A stretch of DNA of 64,000 nucleotides from Erythrobacteraceae bacterium. GTDB lineage: Bacteria > Pseudomonadota > Alphaproteobacteria > Sphingomonadales > Sphingomonadaceae. This document shows, piece by piece, positions 10,130 to 24,581 of this stretch. Every line of letters starts with the position of its first letter. Within the stretch, counting starts at the first letter, position 1. The position numbers were made by a program, and so were the translations under genes. The stretch is taken from NCBI GenBank assembly GCA_002706445.1, contig PALE01000034.1, forward strand, positions 16,026 to 80,025, read 5' to 3'. The notes below the pieces were generated by a model, which had not been told where the DNA came from, did no database searches, and saw nothing but the letters and a program-made list of their open reading frames with translations.

Positions 10130-11170
10130 ATGAAGGCAAAGGGTCAGGATTTTGCGCGCGGCCTGCCCAAATCGGTCACGCAGGCTTCAATCTTCTTCTT
10201 CTGCGGCCCCGATGAAGCGGGCGCCTCTGCCGCTGCCAACAAAATCGTCGAAGCGATGCCCGATGCAGGCGAGCGGGTCGAGCTGTCGGGAAGCGACCTC
10301 AAACGCGATCCAGCCATGCTCGGCGACGAAGCGCGCTCATCCTCGCTGTTCGGCGACAGCCGCCACATCTTCGTGCGTGCCAATGGCGACGAGGCGCATG
10401 ATGCATTGAAGGCGCTGATCGAAACCGGCGAGGTTGGCGGAGGCGATGCCGCGCCCGTGCTGGTGGTGGCGACTTCGGCGACCGACAAATCTCGCACCGC
10501 AAAGCTGCTCGAAAAGCGTCCCGATGCGCTGGTGGCGATGTTCTATCCGCCAGACCTGTCGAGCGTGGCCGTATCGGTGCGCGCTATGGCCGATGCGGCG
10601 GGGCTGCGATTGGGCGGCGATCTGGCCGAACGCATTGCCCGCGGGGCGAGCCTGGATGTGCGGCTGGCGCAGAGCGAGGTCGATAAGCTCGCGCTTTATC
10701 TCGACGCCTCCTCGCAATCGCCCAAGACCGCATCGATTGAGGATTACGCCGAAATTGGCGCGACCAATGAAGAAGACGGCTTCGGCCCCGTGGTCGGCGC
10801 GGTGCTGGGCGGAGAATTGGGCAAATTGCCTGCCGAATTGAAGCGCATGCGCGAGCTGGGACTGAACCCTGTCGGACTGTTGCTGGCAATCGAACGGCGG
10901 GCGGCCTTGCTGGCGCAGATCGCGGCAAGGATCGGCCCGCGCGGCTCGATCGACAATCTCGACCGCGGCGAAAAGGCGCGGCTCGGCATCTTCTGGAAGG
11001 AAGAGCGCGAGGTGCGCGGCCAGCTGGCGCGGTGGAACAGGGTTAAGCTCGACCGGCTGATTCCGCGCCTTGTTGCGCTGCACCAGAATCTGCTTTCAAA
11101 CAGCCAGACCGCCGAGTTGCTGCTGGCGCATGACCTGACCGAAATCGCGAGATTCGCCGCGAAACGGTAG
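10130..11170 (+). CDS. holA: DNA polymerase III subunit delta
   Basis: 346 aa HolA-like protein downstream of leuS-lptE, typical order in alphaproteobacteria. Confidence 0.93.
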   Translation: MKAKGQDFARGLPKSVTQASIFFFCGPDEAGASAAANKIVEAMPDAGERVELSGSDLKRDPAMLGDEARSSSLFGDSRHIFVRANGDEAHDALKALIETGEVGGGDAAPVLVVATSATDKSRTAKLLEKRPDALVAMFYPPDLSSVAVSVRAMADAAGLRLGGDLAERIARGASLDVRLAQSEVDKLALYLDASSQSPKTASIEDYAEIGATNEEDGFGPVVGAVLGGELGKLPAELKRMRELGLNPVGLLLAIERRAALLAQIAARIGPRGSIDNLDRGEKARLGIFWKEEREVRGQLARWNRVKLDRLIPRLVALHQNLLSNSQTAELLLAHDLTEIARFAAKR

Positions 11171-11296
11171 CATAATCGGACAGAAGCCGATTTCGCAGTC
11201 GCAAAAACTTATCATTTCCGTGTAACAGGGCTAAGAAGTCATAAGGGAAATTCCTTAAGGGGCTCCCCTGGGTGCTCTGAGGGGGGTGCGAAGCGA

Positions 11297-12700
11297 ATGA
11301 ACAAGCTGACAGGGCCGCTACTCAATGCGGCCCAGGCCAACAGGATAGACCATCCAGTCGCGCCGTCGCTCGAGCGTCGGCGGCTGCGCGCCTATGTGAT
11401 GATGATGCTGGCCGATGCGATCGTGCTGCATCTGGCCTTTGCCGGCGCGGGCCTCGTCTACGAAGGCGTCTGGTGGTATGCCCGCAACATGCTGGCGGTG
11501 CAGGTGTTGTTGCCGGTCTATTTCACCATCGCTCTCTACAACGAAACCTATGGCGGAAAGTCGCTCGATAGCTGGACTTTCGCCTCGAAGCGCGCGCTGA
11601 CCGCGCTGCTTATTTCGGTCGCGCTGCTCAACTTCCTGGCGTTCTACACCAAGTCCAACGCCGATTTCTCGCGTGTTTCGGTCACGCTGGGTCTCGCGGC
11701 CTCGGCGGTAGCGATTGTGCTTTTGCGGCGGTTCGCAGCGCTGGTGGTCGAGAAATTCTGGGGCGGACGCACCCGTAACCTGTTGGTCATCGACGATGGC
11801 GGTTCGCACTTCACGCTCGAAGATGCTGTGCATATCACCGCCAAAGACCATTCGCTCGATCCCACCAGCCACGATCCCTTTATGCTCGACCGGCTCGGCA
11901 AGCTTTTGCAGAATCAGGACAAGGTCGTGATTTCGACGCCCAAGGAGCGGCGCGAATATTGGGCGTTCTTGCTCAAATCGGCAGGCGTCTATGGCGAGAT
12001 CGTCAGCGAGCCCGCCAATTCGCTCGGTGCGATGGGGGTGCATCGCTACGAAGATCAGGACCGCACGACCCTGGTGGTGGCGACCGGACCGTTGGGGCTG
12101 CGTTCGCGTATTTCCAAGCGGCTGTTCGACGTGGTGGTCGCTGGCAGCGCGCTGGTCGCGCTCTCGCCGCTGCTGCTTTTCATTGCTCTGCGGATCAAGC
12201 TTGAGGACGGTGGTCCGGTTCTCTTCATCCAGCGCCGGCTCGGGCGCGGGAACCAGTTCTTCAACATGCTCAAATTCCGGTCGATGAAGGTCGAGCAGAA
12301 CGATGCCAATGGCGACCGTTCGACCGCGCGCGATGACGACCGGATTACGAAGACCGGCCACTTCATCCGTCGCACATCGATCGACGAGCTGCCGCAGTTG
12401 ATCAATGTGCTGCGCGGTGACATGTCGATTGTCGGCCCGCGTCCGCACGCGCTCGGCAGTCAGGCGGGGAACAAGTACTTCTGGGAAGTCGACGCGAAAT
12501 ACTGGCAGCGCCACTGCCTCAAACCGGGACTTACGGGTCTGGCCCAGGTGCGCGGTCATCGCGGCGCGACCGAAGAGGAAAAAGACCTCACCGACCGCCT
12601 GCAGTCGGACCTCGAATACATCTCCGGCTGGTCGCTGCGGCGCGATATCGAGATCGTGTTGCAGACGGTTCTCGTGCTGAAGCACGATAACGCGTTTTAG
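11297..12700 (+). CDS. undecaprenyl-phosphate sugar phosphotransferase (exopolysaccharide initiating transferase)
   Basis: N-terminal TM segments; KRLFDVVVAGSALVALSPLLL, KFRSMKVEQNDANGDRSTARDDDRITKTGHFIRRTSIDELPQLINVLRGDMSIVGPRPHA. Confidence 0.94.
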   Translation: MNKLTGPLLNAAQANRIDHPVAPSLERRRLRAYVMMMLADAIVLHLAFAGAGLVYEGVWWYARNMLAVQVLLPVYFTIALYNETYGGKSLDSWTFASKRALTALLISVALLNFLAFYTKSNADFSRVSVTLGLAASAVAIVLLRRFAALVVEKFWGGRTRNLLVIDDGGSHFTLEDAVHITAKDHSLDPTSHDPFMLDRLGKLLQNQDKVVISTPKERREYWAFLLKSAGVYGEIVSEPANSLGAMGVHRYEDQDRTTLVVATGPLGLRSRISKRLFDVVVAGSALVALSPLLLFIALRIKLEDGGPVLFIQRRLGRGNQFFNMLKFRSMKVEQNDANGDRSTARDDDRITKTGHFIRRTSIDELPQLINVLRGDMSIVGPRPHALGSQAGNKYFWEVDAKYWQRHCLKPGLTGLAQVRGHRGATEEEKDLTDRLQSDLEYISGWSLRRDIEIVLQTVLVLKHDNAF

Positions 12701-12748
12701 CTTTTCGCGCGCTCAATCGGGCACCTGCGACTCGGCCGCGTGACCTCG

Positions 12749-12769
12749 CGGTCCGCTGGGCGCGGACCG
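12749..12769. repeat. hairpin CGGTCCGC-TGGGC-GCGGACCG
   Basis: 8-bp perfect inverted repeat in the convergent intergenic region. Confidence 0.6.
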
Positions 12770-12801
12770 AGCGACTTCAAGCCATCGATAGATTGATAAT
12801 T

Positions 12802-12897
12802 CGGCCTGCAAGGCCGCAAGCGCGACTGCGCGCCCGCAACGGGTCCGTAGCGAAGCGGAGGCCGTCTAGTGAGGACGAAGGCGCGGATGCGCCTTCG
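12802..12897 (-). repeat. multi-hairpin element copy A (relative of 38138-38231)
   Basis: First hairpin CGAAGGCGC-ATCC-GCGCCTTCG, then TCCTCACTAGACG linker, CCCG-TTG-CGGG, GCGC-AGTC-GCGC, CGGCCT-TGC-AGGCCG; aligns with copy B. Confidence 0.75.
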
Positions 12898-12920
12898 GAA
12901 CAAAAAAGAAAAGCAAGACG

Positions 12921-13472
12921 TTAGTCTTGCGGCACGTTGAATGTGCCGCTGACCCGGCCCGTCGAGCCGTCGCTATTGGTCGCGCCGCCGCGGCCATCGA
13001 CTGTCGAGAGGCCGCTTGCGAGGTCAATCACCAGTCGGCCGCCGCGCAGCGTGTCGCTGCCGCGCTTCAATTCGACATTGCCCGACATGGTGATCACCCG
13101 CCGGTTGAAATCATAAACAGCGACATCGCCCGATGCGCGTTCGTTTCCGCGCGTGACTACAACCCCGCCATTTGCAGTGATCTGTTGCACTTCCAGCGAG
13201 CCGGCGTCGGTATAGTTCAGCAACATGCGGCTTGATCGCACGGTCAGCCCGGCCTGGTTCACCACCACGCCGCCGGTCAGCACCACGCGGTTGGCACGGT
13301 CGTCGAAATTGATGCTGCCTGCATCGAAAGAGACGGGTGCGCGGGTGTTGTGCGAGGCAAGGCCCTGCGCGTGCAGCGTCATTCCGCCCGCGAGCACCGC
13401 GCCCAGCGCGAGGCCGCCTGCCGCCCAACCCAGCGCAATCTTGCCCAATCCCGTCTTCATCGTCCTGTCCAT
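12921..13472 (-). CDS. lptA: LptA/OstA-family LPS transport periplasmic protein
   Basis: APVSFDAGSINFDDRANRVVLTGGVVVNQAGLTVRSSRMLLNYTD OstA pattern; next to lptC. Confidence 0.88.
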   Translation of the reverse strand: MDRTMKTGLGKIALGWAAGGLALGAVLAGGMTLHAQGLASHNTRAPVSFDAGSINFDDRANRVVLTGGVVVNQAGLTVRSSRMLLNYTDAGSLEVQQITANGGVVVTRGNERASGDVAVYDFNRRVITMSGNVELKRGSDTLRGGRLVIDLASGLSTVDGRGGATNSDGSTGRVSGTFNVPQD

Positions 13473-13475
13473 CCT

Positions 13476-14141
13476 TTAGGGCATCCGCAACTGGCCCGGA
13501 ACCATCCGCAGCTTTGCATTGCCGTCCAGAGTAATCGTGCGCGCGTCGAGATCGCCGCGCATGCTGTTAGCGGAGAAAGTCCCCGCCGGAACCGCACCTT
13601 CGACCCCGCCTTCGCCGACCATCGTGCGGCTTTCGAGGTCGAAGGAGACCCCCTTGGCGGTCATCGCATAGCCATCGGCGGTGCGCACGCGCAGTTCGCC
13701 GTCGACCGTGACCAGTTCTTCGTCAATGTCGTAAATCCCGCCGTCGGCGGACAGCCGCGCAGGACCGTCTTCGAGCAGCAATTGCGCCATCAGCTCGGTC
13801 ATGCGCACCTTGCCCTCGGCGCTCGAGCGCTGGACTGCTTCGCCTGCGGTGATCGAGAAGGGGCGCCCGTCATTGTCGCGCCCGCGATACATGGCGTTGT
13901 CGACGCTCAAACGCTCGTCGATAACCGCGACCGAATTGCGATCGAGCAGAAAGCTGACCTCGCCGCGCGGGCTCAGGGGCGTAATGATCATCAGCGCCGC
14001 GACAACACCCACACCCATCGGCAGGGCACGCGCAAGGAAAGCGACCAGTTTGTCATGGCTGCCACCGGGCGCAGCGAAGTGCTGGCGCTTGCTCCTCAGC
14101 GCCTTGGCTTCCTGCGTTTCGATGCGGCGTTTGATCACCAT
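13476..14141 (-). CDS. lptC: LptC family protein
   Basis: Single TM N-terminus and LptC-like repeats; adjacent to lptA. Confidence 0.85.
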   Translation of the reverse strand: MVIKRRIETQEAKALRSKRQHFAAPGGSHDKLVAFLARALPMGVGVVAALMIITPLSPRGEVSFLLDRNSVAVIDERLSVDNAMYRGRDNDGRPFSITAGEAVQRSSAEGKVRMTELMAQLLLEDGPARLSADGGIYDIDEELVTVDGELRVRTADGYAMTAKGVSFDLESRTMVGEGGVEGAVPAGTFSANSMRGDLDARTITLDGNAKLRMVPGQLRMP

Positions 14142-14168
14142 GGCGAATACCCGGGGGCACGAGGCCCT

Positions 14169-14804
14169 TTAGGCGTAGTGCCCTTCGTTATGGCTGAAGA
14201 TATCGCGTCCGTCCCAACCGGCGATATCGAGCACGGCGCGGGTTGGCAGGAAGTCGAAGCACGCCTGTGCAATCTCCATCCGGCCTTCGCGTTCGAGCCG
14301 CACCACCAGCTCGTCGCGCAGACGGTGGAGGTAACGCACGTCGCTCGCGGCGTAATCGCGTTGCGCTTCGGACAGTTCGGGTCCGCCCCAGTCGCTCAGC
14401 TGCTGCTGCTTCGAAATGTTTTCGCCCAGCAGTTCTTCGGTGAGATTCTTCAGCCCGTGACGGTCGGTATAAGTGCGCACCAGCTTGCTCGCGATCTTGG
14501 TGCAAAACACAGGCGCGGCCACCACGCCGAGGTAGAACTGGATCGCGGCAAGGTCGAAGCGGGCAAAGTGATACAGCTTCACGCGGTTCTCGTCGGCGAG
14601 GATGGCCGAGAGATTGGGCGCGTCATAGCTGCTGCCCGGGTTGAAGCGCACCAGATGCTCGTCCCCGCTGCCGTCGCTGATCTGCACAACGCAGAGGCGG
14701 TCGCGGTGGGTGATGAGGCCCATGGTCTCGGTGTCGACGGCCAGCGCCGACGTGCCTTGCAGCACGCCGTCGGGCAGGTCTTCTTCGTGGAAATGCACTG
14801 TCAT
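14169..14804 (-). CDS. rnd: ribonuclease D-like 3'-5' exonuclease
   Basis: LAVDTETMGLITHRDRLCVVQISDG...YHFARFDLAAI...DYAASDVRYLHRL DEDD exonuclease motifs; no HRDC-length extension. Confidence 0.9.
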   Translation of the reverse strand: MTVHFHEEDLPDGVLQGTSALAVDTETMGLITHRDRLCVVQISDGSGDEHLVRFNPGSSYDAPNLSAILADENRVKLYHFARFDLAAIQFYLGVVAAPVFCTKIASKLVRTYTDRHGLKNLTEELLGENISKQQQLSDWGGPELSEAQRDYAASDVRYLHRLRDELVVRLEREGRMEIAQACFDFLPTRAVLDIAGWDGRDIFSHNEGHYA

Positions 14805-14889
14805 ATCGCGTTCCGCTTACGCCAATGGGGGATAGAGGGGAAGGGGCCTCTCGCCTGCCTGGCGCGCAGCGGTGTAGCCCTGCCTTGTC

Positions 14890-15576
14890 ATGGCCGATGA
14901 TACGATCCCCGAAAGCTGGCGCGAAGCGCTCGAACCCGTGCTGCAAACGCCCGAGGCGCGCAAGCTGGGCGGCTGGCTGCGTGCCGAGGAAGAGGCGGGC
15001 AAGGTGATCTATCCGCCGCGCGGAAGCCGCCTTGCCGCGCTCGCTACAACCCCGCTTCCCGAAGTGCGCGTGGTGATATTGGGGCAAGACCCCTACCACG
15101 GCCCCGATCAGGCGCACGGCCTCAGCTTTTCGGTGCAGGACGAGGTGCGCGTGCCGCCGAGCCTGCGCAATATCTTCAAGGAACTGGAGAGCGATCTCGG
15201 CCTGCCGCGCCCCGAGACGGGCAATCTGACCCCGTGGGCTCAGCAGGGCGTGCTCCTGCTCAACAACACGCTGACGGTGGAGGCGGGCAAAGCGGGCAGT
15301 CACGCAGGGCGCGGCTGGGACGCGATCACCGATGCTGCGGTCGCTGCCGTGGCACAGCAGGGAAGCCCTTGCGTTTTCATCCTGTGGGGGAGCCACGCCA
15401 AGAAAAAGGCTGGCCGGGTAAAGGGGCTGGGCGCAGGCGCGCACCATCTGGTGCTGACATCGCCGCATCCTTCGCCGCTATCGGCACATTCGGGATTCTT
15501 CGGATCACGCCCCTTCAGTCAGGCCAACGCCTTTCTCGAGCGGCACGGGCGCGGAGCAATCGACTGGTCGCTCTAG
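14890..15576 (+). CDS. ung: uracil-DNA glycosylase family 1
   Basis: VVILGQDPYHGPDQAHGLSFSV, LVLTSPHPSPLSAHSGFFGSRPFSQAN. Confidence 0.98.
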   Translation: MADDTIPESWREALEPVLQTPEARKLGGWLRAEEEAGKVIYPPRGSRLAALATTPLPEVRVVILGQDPYHGPDQAHGLSFSVQDEVRVPPSLRNIFKELESDLGLPRPETGNLTPWAQQGVLLLNNTLTVEAGKAGSHAGRGWDAITDAAVAAVAQQGSPCVFILWGSHAKKKAGRVKGLGAGAHHLVLTSPHPSPLSAHSGFFGSRPFSQANAFLERHGRGAIDWSL

Positions 15577-15592
15577 ACAGAGCGCGTGCCGC

Positions 15593-16033
15593 TTAGCCGA
15601 CGACGAACACCGGGCGTTCGTAGGTCACCGTACCGCCGGGCAGATCGGAAATCGGCAGGAAGCTGTCGATCGTGTATCGCAGCTCCACATCCATCTCCGT
15701 CGTACCGGTCACGCGGGTGGTGAGCTTGCGATCGATCGTCACAGTCAGATTGTCTGACTTGAGGAAATAAGGTGCCGTCGTCGCGCGGGCGAGGACAACG
15801 CGGCGGATCTGTTCGTCCGACAGCGAGTTGTCCTTCTGGTATTCGATGAGAATCTGGCGCGAGGCGTCGAGCGTGGCCGAGCGCACGGCGTTATAATTCT
15901 GCAACCAGACGCCCGCCTGAAGCACACCGAACAGCAGCAGCATGAAAACGGGTGCGAGCAGGGCGGTCTCGATCACCATCGAGCCGCGCTTGTCCTCGCG
16001 CAAGCGGCGGAAGTGTTCGCGAACAATCCTCAT
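15593..16033 (-). CDS. TadE-like pilus assembly protein
   Basis: RLREDKRGSMVIETALLAPVFMLLLFGVLQAG; start at internal Met MRIVREHF. Confidence 0.88.
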   Translation of the reverse strand: MRIVREHFRRLREDKRGSMVIETALLAPVFMLLLFGVLQAGVWLQNYNAVRSATLDASRQILIEYQKDNSLSDEQIRRVVLARATTAPYFLKSDNLTVTIDRKLTTRVTGTTEMDVELRYTIDSFLPISDLPGGTVTYERPVFVVG

Positions 16034-17316
16034 GCCACCAGCCTTACGATTGCGGTTGAACCACCGACATTGGTCGAATCGTCGATCGGGCACAGCGTTT
16101 CGAGCGAGGCCGTTCCGATGAAGCGCATGCGGTAGGACGTCACTTTCAAGCACTGCGCGGCGATGTCGGCGGTACCGTTGATCTTCAGATCGCCGTCGGA
16201 GAGATAGATCAGCCCTTCGATCAGTGATTCCGAATTGCCGTTCATCACGTGTTCTTGTGTCGCGTTGTTGTCGCGGTGTTCGAACACGAGGATTCCGGCA
16301 AGTTCGTCAGCCTGCGATTCATAGGGCGTGCCGATGAAGTCCGCCGCAGTCGGCGGCGTCAGGTTAAGCGCATTGCTGTTGCCGCTCCCGCCGAATTTCA
16401 TATGCGCGCCGTTCTTGAGCACGAACATGACACCATTGCCGGTGAGCGAGGAATTGGCCGTGAGGTCGAGCGTGCCGCCGTCGATCACATAGATTCCCGG
16501 CGCGAACACCGTGTCGCGGGCCGATACGATGCTCGAATAAGTGCCCGGCATAAGCGAAGCCTGCTTGTTGCGGCCTTTACCTGAGCAATTGTAGCTGCGT
16601 GCGGTGTCGTTGGTGGGCGGCTCGATGTGCGAATAGATATCGACCAGTCCGTCGACATTTTCGTGTCTGACGCTTTCCAATTCTTCATTGTCGCCGATGT
16701 CGATCGTGCCGCAGGCCGCGATACTGTCGGTTTCAACGGTTGCATTGCTATCAATGGTAATCGCGTCCTCGGAGCACGAAAGCGCGGCAAGGCCGCAGCG
16801 CGCGCTCACAATGGAGGTGCCGCCAATGTCGGTACCCGTACCCGCATCGGCCAGCGACACGAGGCAGGCATTGTAGTTTGCACCTTCTTGGAAGGTCGCC
16901 TGCGCGGACACCCGAATGGTGACTGCCGAGTTCGTGAAGAAGCTGGTGAAGGGCAGTTCGCGTGTTGCGCTCGAAACGACAACCACCGAATTGTCCTCGC
17001 CATCGCCGAAATCGGCGATCGAGATCGTCGGCTCGGTGTCGTAAGCAGTGACCTTTTCCATGTTGGCGTCGTATTCCTGACGCGCGCGGATGGCATAGTC
17101 GTCTTCGGATTCGGAATCGGCCCGCGCCCATGCACCGGCATAAGCGGCCTGATCGACCGCATGCTGCATTTCGCGTTCCCACATGTACCACTGCGCGGTG
17201 TCGACTGCGAAACCTGCACCCCCGATCAGCAGCGGCGCGCCGGCCGCGACGATGATCATCGCGTTGCCTCGCGTGTTACTGCGCAGTTTCGAAACGAATT
17301 TTCCGAAAGCAACCAT
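16030..17316 (-). CDS. TadG-like pilus assembly protein
   Basis: NTRGNAMIIVAAGAPLLIGGAGFAVDTAQWYMWEREMQHAVDQAAYAGA. Confidence 0.88.
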   Translation of the reverse strand: MVAFGKFVSKLRSNTRGNAMIIVAAGAPLLIGGAGFAVDTAQWYMWEREMQHAVDQAAYAGAWARADSESEDDYAIRARQEYDANMEKVTAYDTEPTISIADFGDGEDNSVVVVSSATRELPFTSFFTNSAVTIRVSAQATFQEGANYNACLVSLADAGTGTDIGGTSIVSARCGLAALSCSEDAITIDSNATVETDSIAACGTIDIGDNEELESVRHENVDGLVDIYSHIEPPTNDTARSYNCSGKGRNKQASLMPGTYSSIVSARDTVFAPGIYVIDGGTLDLTANSSLTGNGVMFVLKNGAHMKFGGSGNSNALNLTPPTAADFIGTPYESQADELAGILVFEHRDNNATQEHVMNGNSESLIEGLIYLSDGDLKINGTADIAAQCLKVTSYRMRFIGTASLETLCPIDDSTNVGGSTAIVRLVA

Positions 17317-17434
17317 ATTGAAAGTGGGGGTATGCAGGGGCGTTTAAGCAAAAGTAACATGCGCCCGCCGCCGTTTACGAAATGGCGACGCGAAATCGCG
17401 TAATCGATTGCGTCTCAGGAGGATGACTTTGCCT

Positions 17435-18226
17435 ATGTCCAGCGACACTGTTCTGCTTGAAACCGCCGATGGCATCGCCACGGTCACGCTCAACCGCCCC
17501 GACGCGATGAATGCGATCAACCGCGAGTTGCGCGAACGACTTTACGAGGTGATGCAGGAGGTGGACGCTGACGAGAGCGTGCGCGTGGTCATCCTGACGG
17601 GCAGCGGCACGCGGGCTTTCACCGCCGGGCTGGATCTCAAGGAGCTGGGCAGCCAGGAAGGCGCGCTGGGTGCAGCGAACGACACCAACCCCGCGAACAA
17701 TCCTGTGAAGGCGATCGAAAGCTGCTCGAAGCCCGTGATCGGCGCGATCAACGGGGTGGCGATCACCGGCGGCTTCGAAGTCGCGCTGGCCTGCGATGTG
17801 CTGATCGCGGCATCAAACGCGCGCTTTGCTGATACCCATGCGCGGGTCGGGATCGTCCCCGGCTGGGGCCTGTCGCAAAAGCTTTCGCGCATGATCGGCA
17901 TCGGCCGGGCAAAGGAACTCGCCTTCACCGGCAATTTCCTCAACGCCGAAACCGCGCTCGAATGGGGGCTGGTCAATCACGTCGTCGCACCTGACGAGCT
18001 GCTGTTCCGTGCACGCACGCTGGCCGCCGATATGGCGAGCATCGACCCGGAGTTCCTGCTGCAATACAAGCGTCTGATCGACGATGGCTACGCGGTCGCT
18101 TTCGGCGAAGGCATGGCAATCGAGGCTGGCCGATCAAGCGCAGCGAACTCCGCCGTCAGCCCCGAAGAGGTCGAAGCGCGGCGCGAAGCCGTGCAGACCC
18201 GCGGACGCGCCCGCGGGCAGGGCTGA
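17435..18226 (+). CDS. enoyl-CoA hydratase/isomerase family protein
   Basis: GIATVTLNRPDAMNAINRELRERL, ITGGFEVALACDVLIAASNARFADTHARVGIVPGWG. Confidence 0.95.
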   Translation: MSSDTVLLETADGIATVTLNRPDAMNAINRELRERLYEVMQEVDADESVRVVILTGSGTRAFTAGLDLKELGSQEGALGAANDTNPANNPVKAIESCSKPVIGAINGVAITGGFEVALACDVLIAASNARFADTHARVGIVPGWGLSQKLSRMIGIGRAKELAFTGNFLNAETALEWGLVNHVVAPDELLFRARTLAADMASIDPEFLLQYKRLIDDGYAVAFGEGMAIEAGRSSAANSAVSPEEVEARREAVQTRGRARGQG

Positions 18227-18230
18227 TGCC

Positions 18231-19667
18231 TTAGCGCGGCAGTTCGCTCGTGCCCATCAGCGCCTCATCGACGCTGCGGGCACACTGGCGCCCTTCGCGG
18301 ATAGCCCACACGACAAGGCTCTGCCCGCGCCGCATGTCGCCGCAGGCGAACACGTTGTCGACGCTGGTACGATAGCTGTCGGTGTCCGCATCGACATTGC
18401 CGCGCCCGGTCAGTTCAACGCCCGATTGTTCGAGCAGCCCTGCCTTGAGCGGGCCGACAAAGCCCATGGCGAGCAGGATCAGATCGGCCTTCAGCGTGAA
18501 TTCGCTGCCGGCGATTTCCTGCATCTGGCCGTCCACCCACTCGACGCGGGCGCATTCGAGGCCGGTGATCTTCTCGCCGTCGCCGATCACGCGCTTGGTC
18601 AGCACGGCCCAGTCGCGCTCGACGCCTTCCTCATGGCTGGAAGAGGTGCGCAGCTTGAGCGGCCAGTCGGGCCAGGTCAGTGCCTTGTCTTCCTTTTCAG
18701 GCGGCTTGGGCATGATTTCGAGCTGGGTGACGCTGGCAGCGCCTTGACGGTTCGACGTGCCGACGCAGTCCGAGCCGGTGTCGCCGCCGCCGATCACGAC
18801 GACATGCTTGCCGGTCGCGGTCAGGCTGCCGCGCGGGGCTGCGCGCTGTTCGTCATCGCCCGCATTGCGCTTGTTCTGCTGGGTCAGGAATTCCATCGCG
18901 AGCCGCACGCCGGGCATTTCCGCACCGGGAATGGCGAGCGCACGCGCATCTTCCGCGCCGCCCGAAAGCACGACCGCATCGAAGTTTTCCTGCAACGACT
19001 TGAAGGAGATGTCGACGCCGACTTCCTTCGACGTTTTGAACGTCACACCTTCGGCTTCCATCTGCACGCAGCGGCGGTTGATGAGGTGCTTTTCCATCTT
19101 GAAGTCGGGAATGCCGTAACGCAGCAGCCCGCCGACGCGGTCGTTCTTTTCAAACAGCGTCACCGAATGGCCTGCGCGCGCGAGTTGCTGCGCTGCGGCC
19201 ATGCCTGCGGGGCCGGAACCGACCACAGCGACCGATTTGCCGGTCTTCTTTTCGGGAACCTGCGGCGTGATCCAGCCTTCTTCCCATCCGCGATCGACGA
19301 TGGCGCATTCGATCGATTTGATGGTGACGGGCTGGTCGACGATGTTGAGCGTGCAGCTTGCCTCGCACGGGGCGGGGCAGATGCGGCCGGTGAATTCGGG
19401 GAAATTGTTGGTCGAATGCAGCATGTCGAGCGCATTCTTCCAGTCGTTTTCATAGACGAGGTGGTTCCAGTCCGGGATCATGTTGTTCACCGGACAGCCG
19501 TTGTGACAATAGGGAATCCCGCAGTTCATGCAGCGCGAAGCCTGCGCGGCCAGCGTCGCATCGTCCGGCTGGACAACGAACTCGCGGTAATTGTTCAGCC
19601 GCTCTTTGGGATCGAGATAATCGCGCTCGCGACGATCCAGTTCGAGAAATCCGGTTTCCTTGCCCAT
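18231..19667 (-). CDS. gltD: glutamate synthase small subunit
   Basis: [55 protein letters not shown]. Confidence 0.97.
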   Translation of the reverse strand: MGKETGFLELDRRERDYLDPKERLNNYREFVVQPDDATLAAQASRCMNCGIPYCHNGCPVNNMIPDWNHLVYENDWKNALDMLHSTNNFPEFTGRICPAPCEASCTLNIVDQPVTIKSIECAIVDRGWEEGWITPQVPEKKTGKSVAVVGSGPAGMAAAQQLARAGHSVTLFEKNDRVGGLLRYGIPDFKMEKHLINRRCVQMEAEGVTFKTSKEVGVDISFKSLQENFDAVVLSGGAEDARALAIPGAEMPGVRLAMEFLTQQNKRNAGDDEQRAAPRGSLTATGKHVVVIGGGDTGSDCVGTSNRQGAASVTQLEIMPKPPEKEDKALTWPDWPLKLRTSSSHEEGVERDWAVLTKRVIGDGEKITGLECARVEWVDGQMQEIAGSEFTLKADLILLAMGFVGPLKAGLLEQSGVELTGRGNVDADTDSYRTSVDNVFACGDMRRGQSLVVWAIREGRQCARSVDEALMGTSELPR

Positions 19668-19680
19668 TATTCTGTAACCC

Positions 19681-24321
<4,641 letters not shown>

Positions 24322-24581
24322 GGCAAAGTCCGTCCTGTCAGATGCCCCTGCCAGAGAAGACCGGCGTATGCGGTTCGCGGCAACGGCGTGAATGTCGAGC
24401 GCATACGGCGAGCAGCCGCGACCGCGCTTCGGTTCACCTCCTATTGCCGATGGAAAAGATATTTTGCAACCGCGAAGAGCGCAGGAAAATTACACCTACG
24501 CGAAGTTTGGCTTTATTTTGATTGCTCAAATAAGTTCGAACCGGTGCTTTTGCACGCTTTTGGGGGGATTCGGACAGATTG

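Noticed and set aside
12876-12912. Classical intrinsic terminator at the CGAAGGCGC/GCGCCTTCG hairpin
   Set aside because: On + the hairpin is followed by an A-rich tract, and on - the T-rich tract precedes the hairpin, so neither strand has the hairpin-then-U arrangement.
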